The notes beneath the pieces are model-generated. The model was given only the letters and a program-made list of their open reading frames with translations. It made no database searches and was not told the origin of the DNA. From CAYUVH01 sp964448135 (lineage in GTDB: Bacteria > Verrucomicrobiota > Verrucomicrobiia > Limisphaerales > UBA8199), in contig CAYUVH010000006.1 in assembly GCA_964448135.1 (NCBI GenBank), positions 124,001-188,000 on the forward strand: a DNA stretch of 64,000 bases, read 5' to 3'. The translations under genes were made by a program, and so were the position numbers. The first letter of the stretch is position 1; each line of letters starts with the position of its first letter. Shown in pieces: positions 54,031 through 63,000 of the stretch.

Positions 54031-54269
54031 TCGGAGCGTGGCCGTCCCCGGCCAAAGCAATGCACAAAAGCAATCCGGTGTTTGAATATTTCAATGGTTC
54101 CGGCAGCGGAAACCCTCGGGACTTTCGACGCAACAACGCATGGGTACATTGCTGCGCCCGGGGACGGGCGCGCGCCAAGGGCAGTGCCGTGATGCGCCCG
54201 GTTGAAGCCGGCTGCGTCCTTCCCGCTGGCGGATCGCCGCAGTCCAAGGCATGATTCTTTTCTGACGTT

Positions 54270-54902
54270 ATGTTCACGGGAATCGTTGAGGAAACCGGCA
54301 CGGTCGAAAAGATCCGCGAGAGCACCCGCTCCATCGAACTCACGGTTCGCGCCCGGCTCTGCGCCCGCGGGCTGCGCGTGGGCGACAGCCTGGCGGTGAA
54401 TGGCTGCTGTCTTACGGTGGTCAAAATCGCCCCGGGCGGCGCCCAAAAAGGAAAATTAATCCGCTTTGATCTGCTGCTGGAATCGTGGTCGCGGACGAAC
54501 CTGCAATACGTGAAACCGGGTTCCGCGGTGAACCTCGAGCGAGCGTTGCAGGCGGATGGCCGGCTGGGCGGGCATTTTGTGACGGGGCACGTTGACGGGG
54601 TCGGCCGGATCACGCGCTGGGAGCGGCGCGGCCTGGATCATGTCCTGGATATCTCCGCGCCGGCGGACGTCCTGCGTTACATCGTTTTCAAAGGCTCGAT
54701 CGCGGTGGACGGCATCAGCCTGACGGTGGCGGGGGTGAAGCGCGGGAGTTTTCGAATTTGGATCATCCCGCACACGCTGGCAATGACCGCCTTGAAGGAA
54801 CGCAAAGTCGGCGATGCAGTGAATCTCGAAGCCGATCTGCTCGGCAAATACGTCGAAAAATTTGTCAGCGCGAGGGCGGCGGGCCCATCTGCGGGGTCGT
54901 AG
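54270..54902 (+). CDS. ribE: Riboflavin synthase alpha chain
   Basis: 210 residues, the normal length. The start MFTGIVEETGTVEKI, the first-repeat motif VNGCCLTVVKI and the second-repeat segments GHFVTGHVDGVGRITRW and VDGISLTVAGVKRGSF show the two lumazine-binding barrels. It dismutates two 6,7-dimethyl-8-ribityllumazine molecules into riboflavin, feeding flavoproteins such as PreT/PreA. The 3' end overlaps the convergent lipoprotein gene by 38 bases. No FMN riboswitch was recognised in the 239-base upstream gap. Confidence 0.93.
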   Translation: MFTGIVEETGTVEKIRESTRSIELTVRARLCARGLRVGDSLAVNGCCLTVVKIAPGGAQKGKLIRFDLLLESWSRTNLQYVKPGSAVNLERALQADGRLGGHFVTGHVDGVGRITRWERRGLDHVLDISAPADVLRYIVFKGSIAVDGISLTVAGVKRGSFRIWIIPHTLAMTALKERKVGDAVNLEADLLGKYVEKFVSARAAGPSAGS

Positions 54903-55131
54903 GACCCGAGGCCATGTCGGCCGGGGCGACTTCGCGGACTTTGCCGGAGGGGACCTTTACGTCGCGTCCGTTGGTGTCCTTGAAGGAATACACGCCCTGC
55001 TCCAGCTTCGGCTTGGTGGAGGTGTGGATCTGCATGCCGTTGCGGAGGGTCAGCACGTAGTGCGTCTGGGCGCAGCCGGCGAGGAGCAGCAGGCCCAAGC
55101 CCAGCAGTGGGACAAGTCGTTTAGCTTTCAT
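54865..55131 (-). CDS. Small YgdI/YgdR-like lipoprotein
   Basis: 88 residues. The signal MKAKRLVPLLGLGLLLLAGC ends in a lipobox (LAGC), so it is a lipid-anchored envelope protein. The mature part (HYVLTLRNGMQIHTSTKPKL, then VYSFKDTNGRDVKVPSGKV) matches the SH3-like DUF903 domain of YgdI/YgdR lipoproteins, whose role is unknown. The start overlaps the end of tatC by 11 bases, so it is the last gene of the tat operon. The 3' end overlaps ribE convergently. Confidence 0.8.
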   Translation of the reverse strand: MKAKRLVPLLGLGLLLLAGCAQTHYVLTLRNGMQIHTSTKPKLEQGVYSFKDTNGRDVKVPSGKVREVAPADMASGPTTPQMGPPPSR

Positions 55132-56137
55132 GCAATTCCGCTTGGGCCTCGAGTTTCTTTTGTTTTCTTTCGTACCACCAGGCCATCCAGATGCTGATTT
55201 CGTAAAGCAATTGGAGGGGAATGAACATGAGCACCTGGGTGATGACCTCGGGGGTGGTCAGAATGCCGCCGAGCACGAGGTTGACAACGATCATGTATTT
55301 CCGTCCGGCGGCCAGAATGCGGTAGTTCAGGATGCCAATTCTCACCAAGGTCATGATCACGACCGGCATTTCGAAGCCGAGCCCCATGCCGAGCATGAAT
55401 TTGCACACGAAGCTGAAGTACTCACCGGCTTTCCATTGCGTGACGTTGAAACCCAGCCACTCGGAGTAGCGCTGCGACGCCGCGAGGGCCATGGGCATCA
55501 GGGCGAAATAGCAGAAGCAAACGCCCGTGGCGAAGAGAGCCGCCCCCACCACCAACGCGGGCACGATATGTTTCTTCTCCTTCATCTTGAGCGCCGGGAA
55601 GATGAACCCGCCCACGTACCAAAATATCGCGAAGGAGGCCAGGCCCAGGCCGGCGTAGAGCGCCACCTGGAAGGCAACGAAGAAAGACTCCGCGGGACCG
55701 AAGTTCGTGAGTTCGATTTTCAGGTGCTGCGCCTGTTCGGCCAGCTCGGGGTTGGAATCCACATTCCAACACAGGACGTTGTTCGTGCCGATCTGTTTCG
55801 GCTCGACGCGGACGGCTACGAAGCGATTGGTGCCCAGATTGAGATTGGCCTGCGTTTGCGCATCCAGAGTGAGCGTCCGGATTTGATTGGTGAGGAAATA
55901 GATGGTGACGACCTGATTCGTCCCTGCGTAGGAAATCTTCGCCCGGTCCAGCGGCCACTTGAGGACCTTCACCACATAATTACCGCCCAGCAGACAGAGG
56001 AGGACCGCAATGCCGACGGCTACCAGGCTCTTGATCAGAACCCAGCGGAGATCTTCGAGGTGGTCGAGGAATGACTTTACCGGACCGCCCTCATCATCGT
56101 CCGGGTCAGGGCGGTACGCTTCGGGTTCGTCAGCCAT
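55121..56137 (-). CDS. tatC: Sec-independent (Tat) translocase subunit TatC, enlarged
   Basis: 338 residues, compared with about 258 in E. coli. The start FLDHLEDLRWVLIKSL is the TatC signature that binds the twin-arginine signal peptide. Six hydrophobic helices follow (for example SLVAVGIAVLLCLLGG; LGLASFAIFWYVGGFIFPAL; GMGLGFEMPVVIMTL). The extra length is a polar insert of about 100 residues after helix 1 (roughly KISYAGTNQVV to LTNFGPAESF), placed in the first periplasmic loop. It lies in an operon with two tatA genes upstream and the small lipoprotein gene downstream. Together with TatA it exports folded proteins. Confidence 0.92.
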   Translation of the reverse strand: MADEPEAYRPDPDDDEGGPVKSFLDHLEDLRWVLIKSLVAVGIAVLLCLLGGNYVVKVLKWPLDRAKISYAGTNQVVTIYFLTNQIRTLTLDAQTQANLNLGTNRFVAVRVEPKQIGTNNVLCWNVDSNPELAEQAQHLKIELTNFGPAESFFVAFQVALYAGLGLASFAIFWYVGGFIFPALKMKEKKHIVPALVVGAALFATGVCFCYFALMPMALAASQRYSEWLGFNVTQWKAGEYFSFVCKFMLGMGLGFEMPVVIMTLVRIGILNYRILAAGRKYMIVVNLVLGGILTTPEVITQVLMFIPLQLLYEISIWMAWWYERKQKKLEAQAELHES

Positions 56138-56157
56138 GGCAGGAACCGCTCAGCGAA

Positions 56158-56460
56158 TCAGACTTTGGGGGTCGTGTGGTCGGACGACTGGGGGACGGTG
56201 GCCGGCGGTTGCTCGGGCTTGGGCTGCTCGGCAGGCTCGGCGGGGGGCAAACGCTTGGCCGGCGGCGGCGGATTGTTTTCATCCATCGCGCTGGAGATTT
56301 CGTCAGTCACCTCGCGGGTGGCCTTTTTGAATTCCTTGATGCCGGTGCCGAGGCCTTTGGCCAGTTCCGGCAGCTTTTTAGCCCCGAAAAGGATCAAAAC
56401 CACCGCCAGGATGAGAATGATTTCCCATCCACCGAGCATGCCTGCGACCATGAAATTCAT
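56158..56460 (-). CDS. tatA: TatA/E-type translocase subunit with long Pro-rich tail
   Basis: 100 residues from ATG 56460 (MNFMVAGMLGGWEIILILAV). One N-terminal membrane helix, the hinge LILFGAKKLPELAKGLG and the amphipathic helix GIKEFKKATREVTDEI are the TatA/E features. The C-terminal 45 residues are Pro/Glu-rich (NPPPPAKRLPPAEPAEQPKP) and probably disordered. It forms the pore-assembling component with TatC, 21 bases upstream of tatC. The sequence is nearly identical over the first 50 residues to the next tatA gene, a recent tandem duplication. Confidence 0.9.
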   Translation of the reverse strand: MNFMVAGMLGGWEIILILAVVLILFGAKKLPELAKGLGTGIKEFKKATREVTDEISSAMDENNPPPPAKRLPPAEPAEQPKPEQPPATVPQSSDHTTPKV

Positions 56461-56482
56461 ATACACAACCGATTGCGGCGCA

Positions 56483-56677
56483 TCAACTTAGGCGCTTGTC
56501 TGCAGGCGTCGAAGAATCATCCGTCACCTCACGAGAGGCTTTCTTGAATTCCTTGATACCGCTCCCGAGGCCTTTGGCTAATTCCGGCAGCTTCCGGGCG
56601 CCGAACAAAAGCAGCACTACTGCCAGGATGAGCACAATCTCCCAGCCTCCGAGCATACCTGCGACCATCAAATTCAT
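56483..56677 (-). CDS. tatA: Second TatA/E-type translocase subunit (short)
   Basis: 64 residues with the same helix-hinge-amphipathic layout (MNLMVAGMLGGWEIVLILAV; FGARKLPELAKGLGSGIKEF) but a short tail (DDSSTPADKRLS). It starts the tat operon, 23 bases before the longer tatA copy. The two copies may have different specificities, as TatA and TatB do, although neither has the length typical of TatB. About 280 bases upstream, to the divergent Sel1 gene, hold no recognised gene and presumably the promoters. Confidence 0.88.
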   Translation of the reverse strand: MNLMVAGMLGGWEIVLILAVVLLLFGARKLPELAKGLGSGIKEFKKASREVTDDSSTPADKRLS

Positions 56678-56956
56678 AATACGAAGCGATTTAAGTAACA
56701 GTTCAACTTAGCCCCCCCGGACCCCGTAGTAAAGCGTCAAAAACGGCCGAAAACGGGGCTTGGCGGCAGCCATGAAGGTTAGACGGCGCGGCGACGCCTT
56801 CAATTCGACAAAGCAATGGGCGGGTCCCGGGACCGGGTTATTTCGCGCGGCGTTCGGCCTTGAATTCAAGGGTGTTGACCCGTAGGGTGTTCGCCATCGG
56901 AGGGCTGGTCGCGGACGGATGAGACCGGCCTGAAACGCAGAATTTCGAAGGATACC

Positions 56957-57682
56957 ATGGCTTTGAATCGCCGCTCATGGCAGTTGGAAGAGGCGCGTCG
57001 GGCCGCCGACGAGGGCGACCCCGCCGCCCAATCGTTTCTGGCCATGTGCTACCAGACCGGCCAGGGGCTGACGCAGGATTACCAGGAGGCAGTGAAGTGG
57101 TTTCGCAAAGCGGCGGACCAAAATGACACCACGGCGCAATGCTACCTCGGTTTCTGTTACCAGACGGGCACCGGTGTGCCGCAGGAATTCGGGCAGGCGG
57201 CCCGGTGGTTTCGCGAGGCGGCGGAGCAGGGTGACCCGGCAGCGCAATTTAATCTCGGCGTGCTATACGAAATCGGCCAGGGCGTGCCGCAGAATTACGC
57301 CGAAGCGGTGAAGTGGTATCACGCCGCCGCCGAGCAGGGCGAACCGCAGGCGCAGTTCAATCTCGGTGTCTTCTACGAGACCGGCCAGGCCATGCCGCAG
57401 AATTTCGAGGAAGCGGTGAAGTGGTATCGCAAGTCCGCCGAACAGGAATGCGCGCCCGCGCAGTGCAACCTCGGCTTGTGCTACGAGACGGGTCGCGGTG
57501 TGAAAAAGGATTTGCGCGAGGCGGTGCGCTGGTTTATCCGGGCCGCGCGCCAGGGCGACAAGACGGCGCAGCACAATCTTGGCGTGTATTACGCAAACCT
57601 CGAGGCGGCGGAAGCCGGTGCGAACAAGGGCGAGGTGCCGATCGAGGGCGAAGGCGAAGAGGAAACGACTTCGCAGGGGTAG
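56957..57682 (+). CDS. Sel1-repeat (TPR-like) protein
   Basis: 241 residues, SD GAAGGA at 56948-56953. About six Sel1 repeats of 36 residues cover nearly the whole protein (pattern AQ-x-LG-x-CYQTG-x-G-V-PQ-x(2)-EA-x-W-[FY]-R-x-AAEQGD). The C-terminus is Glu/Gly-rich (VPIEGEGEEETTSQG). Sel1 repeats form protein-binding solenoids. No signal peptide is seen, so the protein is expected in the cytosol; the partner is unknown. Confidence 0.85.
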   Translation: MALNRRSWQLEEARRAADEGDPAAQSFLAMCYQTGQGLTQDYQEAVKWFRKAADQNDTTAQCYLGFCYQTGTGVPQEFGQAARWFREAAEQGDPAAQFNLGVLYEIGQGVPQNYAEAVKWYHAAAEQGEPQAQFNLGVFYETGQAMPQNFEEAVKWYRKSAEQECAPAQCNLGLCYETGRGVKKDLREAVRWFIRAARQGDKTAQHNLGVYYANLEAAEAGANKGEVPIEGEGEEETTSQG

Positions 57683-57725
57683 GACTGACTTCCGTTCCGC
57701 TCCGAGGGGGACCAAGCGCCGAACT

Positions 57726-58430
57726 TCAGCGCTTCAATTTCTGTTTTAGCTTCGTGAGCAATTGCCGTCGTTTGCTCGGCGCAACTGGACGCTGGAGCAA
57801 ATACTTCACGTGGGGAATCATCGTGCGGGCAATGTCTTCCGGCGTGGTGTTCTTGATGTCCACGCCAGGCGCAAGATCAAACCCGCCGCGGCGAAAGACG
57901 TGGTGCACCAGCGCGGAGCAGTAGAGGGAACGCTCGCGGGCGAGGACATTGTCGCGGGCGCGGAGTTCGCTGCGGCGAAGGGCCACCAGCGTGCCGACGA
58001 GTTCCCTCAGGGAATAGCGCTCGCGATTGGCGACCAGGCCCAATCCTTCGCGGAGCAGGGCGCCGGTTTGTTCGTCGCTCAGCCCGAAGTCCAGCACCGC
58101 GAGCGTGGTGTAGAGCTTTTCGTCGTAGTATTTCTCCACGCGATTTTCCTGCACGCCAAGCTGGATGTGCTTGCGATGCACCTGCAGGTCGGACTCGATC
58201 ACCCAATGCTCCCCGTCAATGCGCTTGCCTTGGAACAAAAACGCGTGCGACCAGAGGCCCCAGTTTTTTTCGGCGTCGAGGTGCCGTTCCGCGCGGCGGA
58301 TGGCTTTGTCCACCAGCGTCTCGCCGCCGGACAGGCCGATGCAGCCGGGCGCGGCGTAGCGGTGCAGGAATTCACGATTCGTCATTTCGGTGACGACGAT
58401 CGTCCGCGTGGTTTCAGAAGTGGCGGGCAT
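57726..58430 (-). CDS. Permuted NlpC/P60 (YiiX-like, papain-fold) protein
   Basis: 234 residues from ATG 58430 (MPATSETTRTIVVTEM); the longer Arg-rich upstream frame is a shadow of the SDR gene. WGLWSHAFLF (His) and the later RSLYCSALVHHVFRRGG (Cys) are in the order of circularly permuted NlpC/P60 enzymes (YiiX, LRAT-like), with GEHWVIESDLQV between them. These hydrolyse peptides or transfer acyl groups; the substrate is unknown. The start codon shares one base with the SDR stop (TGATG), so the two genes are coupled. Confidence 0.65.
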   Translation of the reverse strand: MPATSETTRTIVVTEMTNREFLHRYAAPGCIGLSGGETLVDKAIRRAERHLDAEKNWGLWSHAFLFQGKRIDGEHWVIESDLQVHRKHIQLGVQENRVEKYYDEKLYTTLAVLDFGLSDEQTGALLREGLGLVANRERYSLRELVGTLVALRRSELRARDNVLARERSLYCSALVHHVFRRGGFDLAPGVDIKNTTPEDIARTMIPHVKYLLQRPVAPSKRRQLLTKLKQKLKR

Positions 58431-59218
58431 CAGGTTTCGAAACTGTATTCGTTGAATTTCTTGGCGACCTTGCGCACGACCGAGCGCGGCGCGAGGCGGA
58501 CGCCGAAGGCCATCACGGCGTTGCGCAGGCCGGAGATCTTCACGGCGCGGCCGCCCCGGTAGGCGCGATGCCCGATGCGCGCCACGGCTTCGGCGGTCAT
58601 CGCGGATTTGTCGAGCAGCTTGGAGCTGCGTGAGCCGGCGACGGCGACGAAGTTGGTATCGGTCGGCCCGGGACACAGCGCGGAGATCGTGACCCCGGCG
58701 TCGGCCACTTCTTCGGCCAGCGCCTCGCTGAGCGAGAGCACGTAGGCTTTGCTGGCGTAATAAACGGCCATGCCGGGCCCGGGTTGAAAGGCGGCGGTGG
58801 AGGCGACATTCAAAATCCCGCCGCGCTTGCGTTCGATCATGCCCGGCAGAAACAGACGCGTGAGATGGGTGAGCGCGGTGACGTTGACCTGGAGCATTTC
58901 GAGCTGGCGATCCAGGGGCAACCTGGAAAATGGACCGCGCGCGCCGAAGCCGGCGTTGTTCACCAGGATGTCCACCTGCGTGCCCTTCGCTTTGAGTTGG
59001 TCAAAGATTCGCGCGGGCGCGTCGGGCTCGGCGAGATTGGCGGGGAGAATTTCGGACTGCGTTTGGTGGGACTGCTTTAACTCGGCCGCGAGCTTTTCCA
59101 TCGCGGGCTGGTTGCGGGCGCTGAGAATGAGCCGGCACCCGTCCGCGGCGAAACATTTCGCGAGCTCCAGGCCAATGCCCGAGGAAGCTCCCGTGATCAA
59201 GACAGTCTCCATGCTCAT
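58430..59218 (-). CDS. Short-chain dehydrogenase/reductase (SDR)
   Basis: 262 residues from ATG 59218 (MSMETVLITGASSGIGLELA). The cofactor motif TGASSGIG, the NAG segment (ILVNNAGFGARGPF) and the active-site pair YYASKAYVLSLSEAL (Y-x-x-x-K) with a preceding Ser region are complete; the end matches DltE/YqjQ-type SDRs (ALCPGPTDTNFV). It is an NAD(P)H oxidoreductase with unknown substrate. It is translationally coupled to the permuted NlpC/P60 gene. The upstream 287 bases to the LptF/G gene are divergent and contain a short TTCGTCATT-type repeat. Confidence 0.85.
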   Translation of the reverse strand: MSMETVLITGASSGIGLELAKCFAADGCRLILSARNQPAMEKLAAELKQSHQTQSEILPANLAEPDAPARIFDQLKAKGTQVDILVNNAGFGARGPFSRLPLDRQLEMLQVNVTALTHLTRLFLPGMIERKRGGILNVASTAAFQPGPGMAVYYASKAYVLSLSEALAEEVADAGVTISALCPGPTDTNFVAVAGSRSSKLLDKSAMTAEAVARIGHRAYRGGRAVKISGLRNAVMAFGVRLAPRSVVRKVAKKFNEYSFET

Positions 59219-59505
59219 GCGTCCGCCGGGATGGTGGCAGGCGGCAGGCCGGAAAGCAAAAAGGGAAAGTGGAGACAATTTCCGGAAATCATGGACCGGC
59301 TAACCCCGGCTGCTCGCGACCATATTTCCCCTTCGAACTTCGGGCTTCCTTCGTCACGTGTCGCGCGAAGCATTTTGGCGAAGGCGGATTCGTCATTAGG
59401 ATTTCGTCATTTCTTCGCGTCCTCCCGCAAAACCGAATCCCGCTTTGCCAGCGGCGGCCCCACCCGGCTTGCACCGGCCGTCGCCGCCAGCTACGCTGGG
59501 GATCA

Positions 59506-60648
59506 ATGCGGCTGTTGGACCGTTACCTCCTGCGCGAATTGCTCACCCCGCTGGCTTACTGCCTGTGCGGATTTTTGCTGTTCCTCACCGCCGGTGACGT
59601 TTACGGGCGGCTCAACGATTTCCGCGACAAAAAACTGCTCGCGAGCGACATCGTCGAATTCGAGCTGCTCGCCACCCCCGAACAGCTCAACATTGTCCTG
59701 CCGGTCGGCCTCTTGCTCGCCCTGTTGTATGCGCTTTCGAATCACGCGCGGCACAACGAAATCACCGCCATCCGCGCCGCCGGCATCGGCATGTGGCGCA
59801 TTTCGCTGCCCTACTTCTGCGTGGGTTTTCTCGCCAGCGCGACGTTGTTCGTGGTGAACGAATACGTGGCGCCGAAATGCAACGAAGCCGGGGAACTCGT
59901 CCGCTACCGCCGTATTCCGGCGCTTTCCGGGGCGCTGCCGACCGGTCAAATCCGCAACCTTTCGTTCTATAATTCCCGGGACCATCGCCTTTGGCGCATC
60001 GGCGTCTATGACACCATCAACTCCACCATGGCCGATGCGCACGTGGTCTGGACCTTGTCCGACAATTCCACGCGCAAGCTTCAGGCCGACCGCGGCGTCT
60101 GGACCAACGGCGTCTGGACCTTCACCAACTTCAAGGAATACGCCCAACCCCCCGGCGCGGAGAGCAACGCCCTCCTCGTGCTCATTCTCACCACCAACCA
60201 ACTCGCCATCCCGCAACTGACCGAAACCCCCGAGCAGATCACCAGCGAGATCAAGCTCGCCAGCAACCTGAACCTGCTGCCCGGCCACGACGCACCCCGG
60301 GTGGAAGTTTCGGTGGCGGAGATTCTCAATTACCGGAAGCTGCATCCCGATCCACTGCCGCGCGACCGGGATTGGCTCGACGTGAAATTGCAGGGCCGCC
60401 TCGCCTTGCCCTGGACCTGCCTGGTGGTCGTGTTCGTCGCCATTCCCTTCGGCGCGGCGTCCGGCCGGCGCAACGTGTTCGTGGGCGTGGCGAGCAGCAT
60501 CGCGATTTGCTTTTGCTTCTTCGTGCTCCAAAAGCTCGGGCTGGCTTTCGGCAGCGCCGGCATGCTGCGGCCCGCGTGGCTCGCCGCCTGGCTGCCAAAC
60601 ATACTTTTCGCCCTGATCGGCATCGTGATGACTCTGCGCGTGCGCTGA
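59506..60648 (+). CDS. LptF/LptG (YjgP/YjgQ) family lipopolysaccharide export permease
   Basis: 380 residues from ATG 59506 (MRLLDRYLLRELLTPLAYCL), the usual start. Helices 1-3 lie in the first 115 residues, a beta-jellyroll-like periplasmic domain in the middle (LRNLSFYN-type NLSFYNSRDHRLW; ADRGVWTNGVWTFTNF), and three helices at the end (LPWTCLVVVFVAIPFGAASG; GVASSIAICFCFFVLQKLG; LPNILFALIGIVMTL). It works with an ABC ATPase (LptB) in moving LPS out of the inner membrane, which supports a Gram-negative envelope. Whether it is F or G cannot be said. No second permease gene is adjacent. Confidence 0.88.
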   Translation: MRLLDRYLLRELLTPLAYCLCGFLLFLTAGDVYGRLNDFRDKKLLASDIVEFELLATPEQLNIVLPVGLLLALLYALSNHARHNEITAIRAAGIGMWRISLPYFCVGFLASATLFVVNEYVAPKCNEAGELVRYRRIPALSGALPTGQIRNLSFYNSRDHRLWRIGVYDTINSTMADAHVVWTLSDNSTRKLQADRGVWTNGVWTFTNFKEYAQPPGAESNALLVLILTTNQLAIPQLTETPEQITSEIKLASNLNLLPGHDAPRVEVSVAEILNYRKLHPDPLPRDRDWLDVKLQGRLALPWTCLVVVFVAIPFGAASGRRNVFVGVASSIAICFCFFVLQKLGLAFGSAGMLRPAWLAAWLPNILFALIGIVMTLRVR

Positions 60649-60775
60649 ACCATGATTTCCATTCCCGTAATTCTCAATCCGCACATGGCCACAAGCAGGG
60701 GTTCGCTAAAACCCCGGAGCGCGGACATTCCTGTCCAATGCCACTAAAATTTGAGGCGCGACCGCGCAATTCCTC

Positions 60776-60933
60776 TGTCCCGGAGGGACATTTGATAATA
60801 GCCCAACGATTCATCGTTGGGTACGCGTCTTGTCAGCCTGTAAGTCCCGAAGGGACGGCTGAATCAGTTGGTTTCAACCGTCCCTTCCGGACTTGGACCC
60901 CTCTAACCGCAAACCCAACGATGAATCGTTGGG
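60776..60933. repeat. Palindromic interspersed repeat cluster
   Basis: Four near-perfect palindromes lie within 160 bases: TGTCCCGGAGGGACA (60776-60790), CCCAACGATTCATCGTTGGG (60802-60821), GTCCCGAAGGGAC (60844-60856) and CCCAACGATGAATCGTTGGG (60914-60933). The second and fourth are related, as are the first and third, so the block is a mirrored double unit able to form a long hairpin. It has no coding content and looks like a REP/MITE-type element between the Lpt permease and the histidine kinase. Confidence 0.8.
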
Positions 60934-61063
60934 CTATTCTCAATCTTCCCTCCGGGATAAAGACCAACCAAATCCTGGTAACATTGGACATTCCTCTCCG
61001 CGGCAGGCCCGAAATGCTTGCGACTTGCCGTTATCGGCACCATCCGAGTACCAATCCGGACAC

Positions 61064-62788
61064 GTGGAAGACTTTGCTGACCTGAAGGCCCGCTACGACC
61101 GGCTGCACCTGCTTTATCAAGTGGGCCGGACGGTCCACTCATCCCTCGAACCGCAGGAGGTCATGCAGCTCATCCTGCGTGAGGCGGTGCGGCTGATGCG
61201 CGCGTCGAGCGGTTCGGCCGTGCTCATCAATCCCACCACCGGCCTCCTCGAAATTCACGCCGCGCATGGGCTGCCGCCGAACGCCACCGAGCTCAAGCTG
61301 CGCGTGGGCGAAGGGCTTACCGGCTGGGTCGCGCGCACGGGCAAACCCGCGCGCGTCGGGGACGTCGCGAACGATCCGCGCTATGTGATGCTCCGGCCCG
61401 AGGTACGCTCTGAGCTCGCCGTGCCGCTCGAAGTAAACGGCGATCTGCGCGGGGTGTTGAACGTGGATTCGGATCGCGCGGATGCTTTCAGCGCTGAAGA
61501 CCAGGAGTTGCTCGAGGCGTTGGCCGCGGAGGCGGCGCGCTCGATTCATCACACCTGGCTGTATGAGCAGCTTCGGTTGAAGGCGAAATTGTTCGAATCG
61601 CTCGCCGAAGTCAGTCGCGGCATCAATTCGACGTTCGATCTGGATGACGTGCTCAATGTCATCACGAAGGAAGCGTGCGTCCTGATGCACGGCAAAATGT
61701 GTGCGCTGCGATTGCTGGACGAGACGGGCGCGTGGCTGGACCTGCGCGCCAGCTATGGCGCGGGCGCAGGCTACCTGGGCAAGCCGCGGTTGAGCATCGA
61801 GGACAGCCTGCTCGGCGTCGTGGTGCGGCGGCGCAAACCGTTGCAGGTCGAAAACGTGCAGGTCTCCAGCCGCTATCAGGCCGCTGACATCGCGCGTGAT
61901 GAAGGCTTGGTGGCGTTGCTCAGCGTGCCGCTGCTCTATGGCGGCAATGCGATTGGCGCGCTAAGCATTTACACCGGCCAGGCTTACAATTTTTCGAATG
62001 AGGAAGTGAAAATTCTTTCCGCGCTGGCCGAGCTCTCCGCGATCGCCATTCAAAAGACGCGGCTGTACGAGCGAACGGCGGACGCGGAGGAATTGTTGCG
62101 GCAGAATGAAAAGTTATCCGCGCTCGGCCTGCTGGCCGCGGAGGTCGCGCATGAAATTCGCAATCCGCTCACCGTGATGAAGATGCTCTATCATTCGCTG
62201 GACCTGCAGTTTCCCCCGAACGATCCGCGCCATCGCGACGCGCAAATGCTCGGCGAGAAGATGGACCAGCTCAACCGCATCGTGGAACGCATCCTGGATT
62301 TCGCGCGCACGCCTTCCCCGCAACTCGTGCGCGTGGATCTCAATCGCATCCTCGACGAACTCGGCCTGCTGGTGCGCCACAAGCTCAAGCATCAAAACGT
62401 GAAATGGATCTGCCGTCCGGAAGCCGGACTTCCGACCATCGCCGGGGATGCCGCGCAGCTCGAACAAGCCTTTCTAAATCTGATTTTGAACGCGGCCGAA
62501 GCCATGCCCAATGGCGGGACGATCACGCTCACCTCCGGAAAGGTTTTTGCCCCCGAAAATTCCCCGTCACCGACCCATGTGATGGTCGAATTCACCGACA
62601 CCGGCCAGGGCATGAGCCCCGAACAGCAGCGCAGCGCGTTCACCTCGATGTTGAACACGACCAAACCACAGGGCACGGGTCTCGGCCTGGCCATCGTCCG
62701 GCGCGTCGTCGAAACCCATCACGGCGAACTAAAACTCAAATCCCGCCGCGGGCACGGGACAACGGTGACTGTCTTGTTGCCGGTGTAA
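61064..62788 (+). CDS. Orphan sensor histidine kinase with two GAF domains
   Basis: 574 residues from GTG 61064 (VEDFADLKARYDRL); the frame extends to 60893 but runs through the palindromic repeat. GAF1 (about 20-165) contains VGEGLTGWVARTGKPARVGD; GAF2 (about 180-330) contains SLLGVVVRRRKPLQVENV. The HisKA box EVAHEIRNPLTVMKM carries the phosphorylated His363. The ATPase domain has FLNLILNAAEAMPNGG (N box), DTGQGMSPEQ (G1) and GTGLGLAIVRRVVE (G2). No membrane helix is present, so it senses a cytosolic ligand. No response regulator gene is in the window. Confidence 0.9.
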   Translation: MEDFADLKARYDRLHLLYQVGRTVHSSLEPQEVMQLILREAVRLMRASSGSAVLINPTTGLLEIHAAHGLPPNATELKLRVGEGLTGWVARTGKPARVGDVANDPRYVMLRPEVRSELAVPLEVNGDLRGVLNVDSDRADAFSAEDQELLEALAAEAARSIHHTWLYEQLRLKAKLFESLAEVSRGINSTFDLDDVLNVITKEACVLMHGKMCALRLLDETGAWLDLRASYGAGAGYLGKPRLSIEDSLLGVVVRRRKPLQVENVQVSSRYQAADIARDEGLVALLSVPLLYGGNAIGALSIYTGQAYNFSNEEVKILSALAELSAIAIQKTRLYERTADAEELLRQNEKLSALGLLAAEVAHEIRNPLTVMKMLYHSLDLQFPPNDPRHRDAQMLGEKMDQLNRIVERILDFARTPSPQLVRVDLNRILDELGLLVRHKLKHQNVKWICRPEAGLPTIAGDAAQLEQAFLNLILNAAEAMPNGGTITLTSGKVFAPENSPSPTHVMVEFTDTGQGMSPEQQRSAFTSMLNTTKPQGTGLGLAIVRRVVETHHGELKLKSRRGHGTTVTVLLPV

Positions 62789-63000
62789 AAGCTTGTCTTC
62801 CTCCTGCGCCTCTGCGCATATGCGGTTGTTCCAATTAGAGCAGTTTCAGTAAAACTGTGGCCACATTAACGGTAGGGCCGCGCTGTGCGGCCGCGACGTC
62901 GTGGCGCCTTGGCTGCAGAATTAAATAAACTGCTGTAGAGGCCACGGCCGGGCCAATTATTAACCACCTCACCACCATAATGACATAAAGGAAGTCACCC

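Noticed and set aside
55130..56074. 314-residue plus-strand frame opposite tatC
   Set aside because: Shadow of tatC; rich in His/Glu/Asp with no family features.
58431..58676. N-terminal extension of the permuted NlpC/P60 gene
   Set aside because: Extremely Arg-rich and overlaps the SDR coding region in another frame; ATG 58430 with TGATG coupling is preferred.
59503..60684. 393-residue minus-strand frame opposite the Lpt permease gene
   Set aside because: Shadow; the plus-strand gene has clear family helices and start.
60893..61063. N-terminal extension of the histidine kinase
   Set aside because: It would translate the palindromic repeat block; the protein-like sequence begins at GTG 61064.
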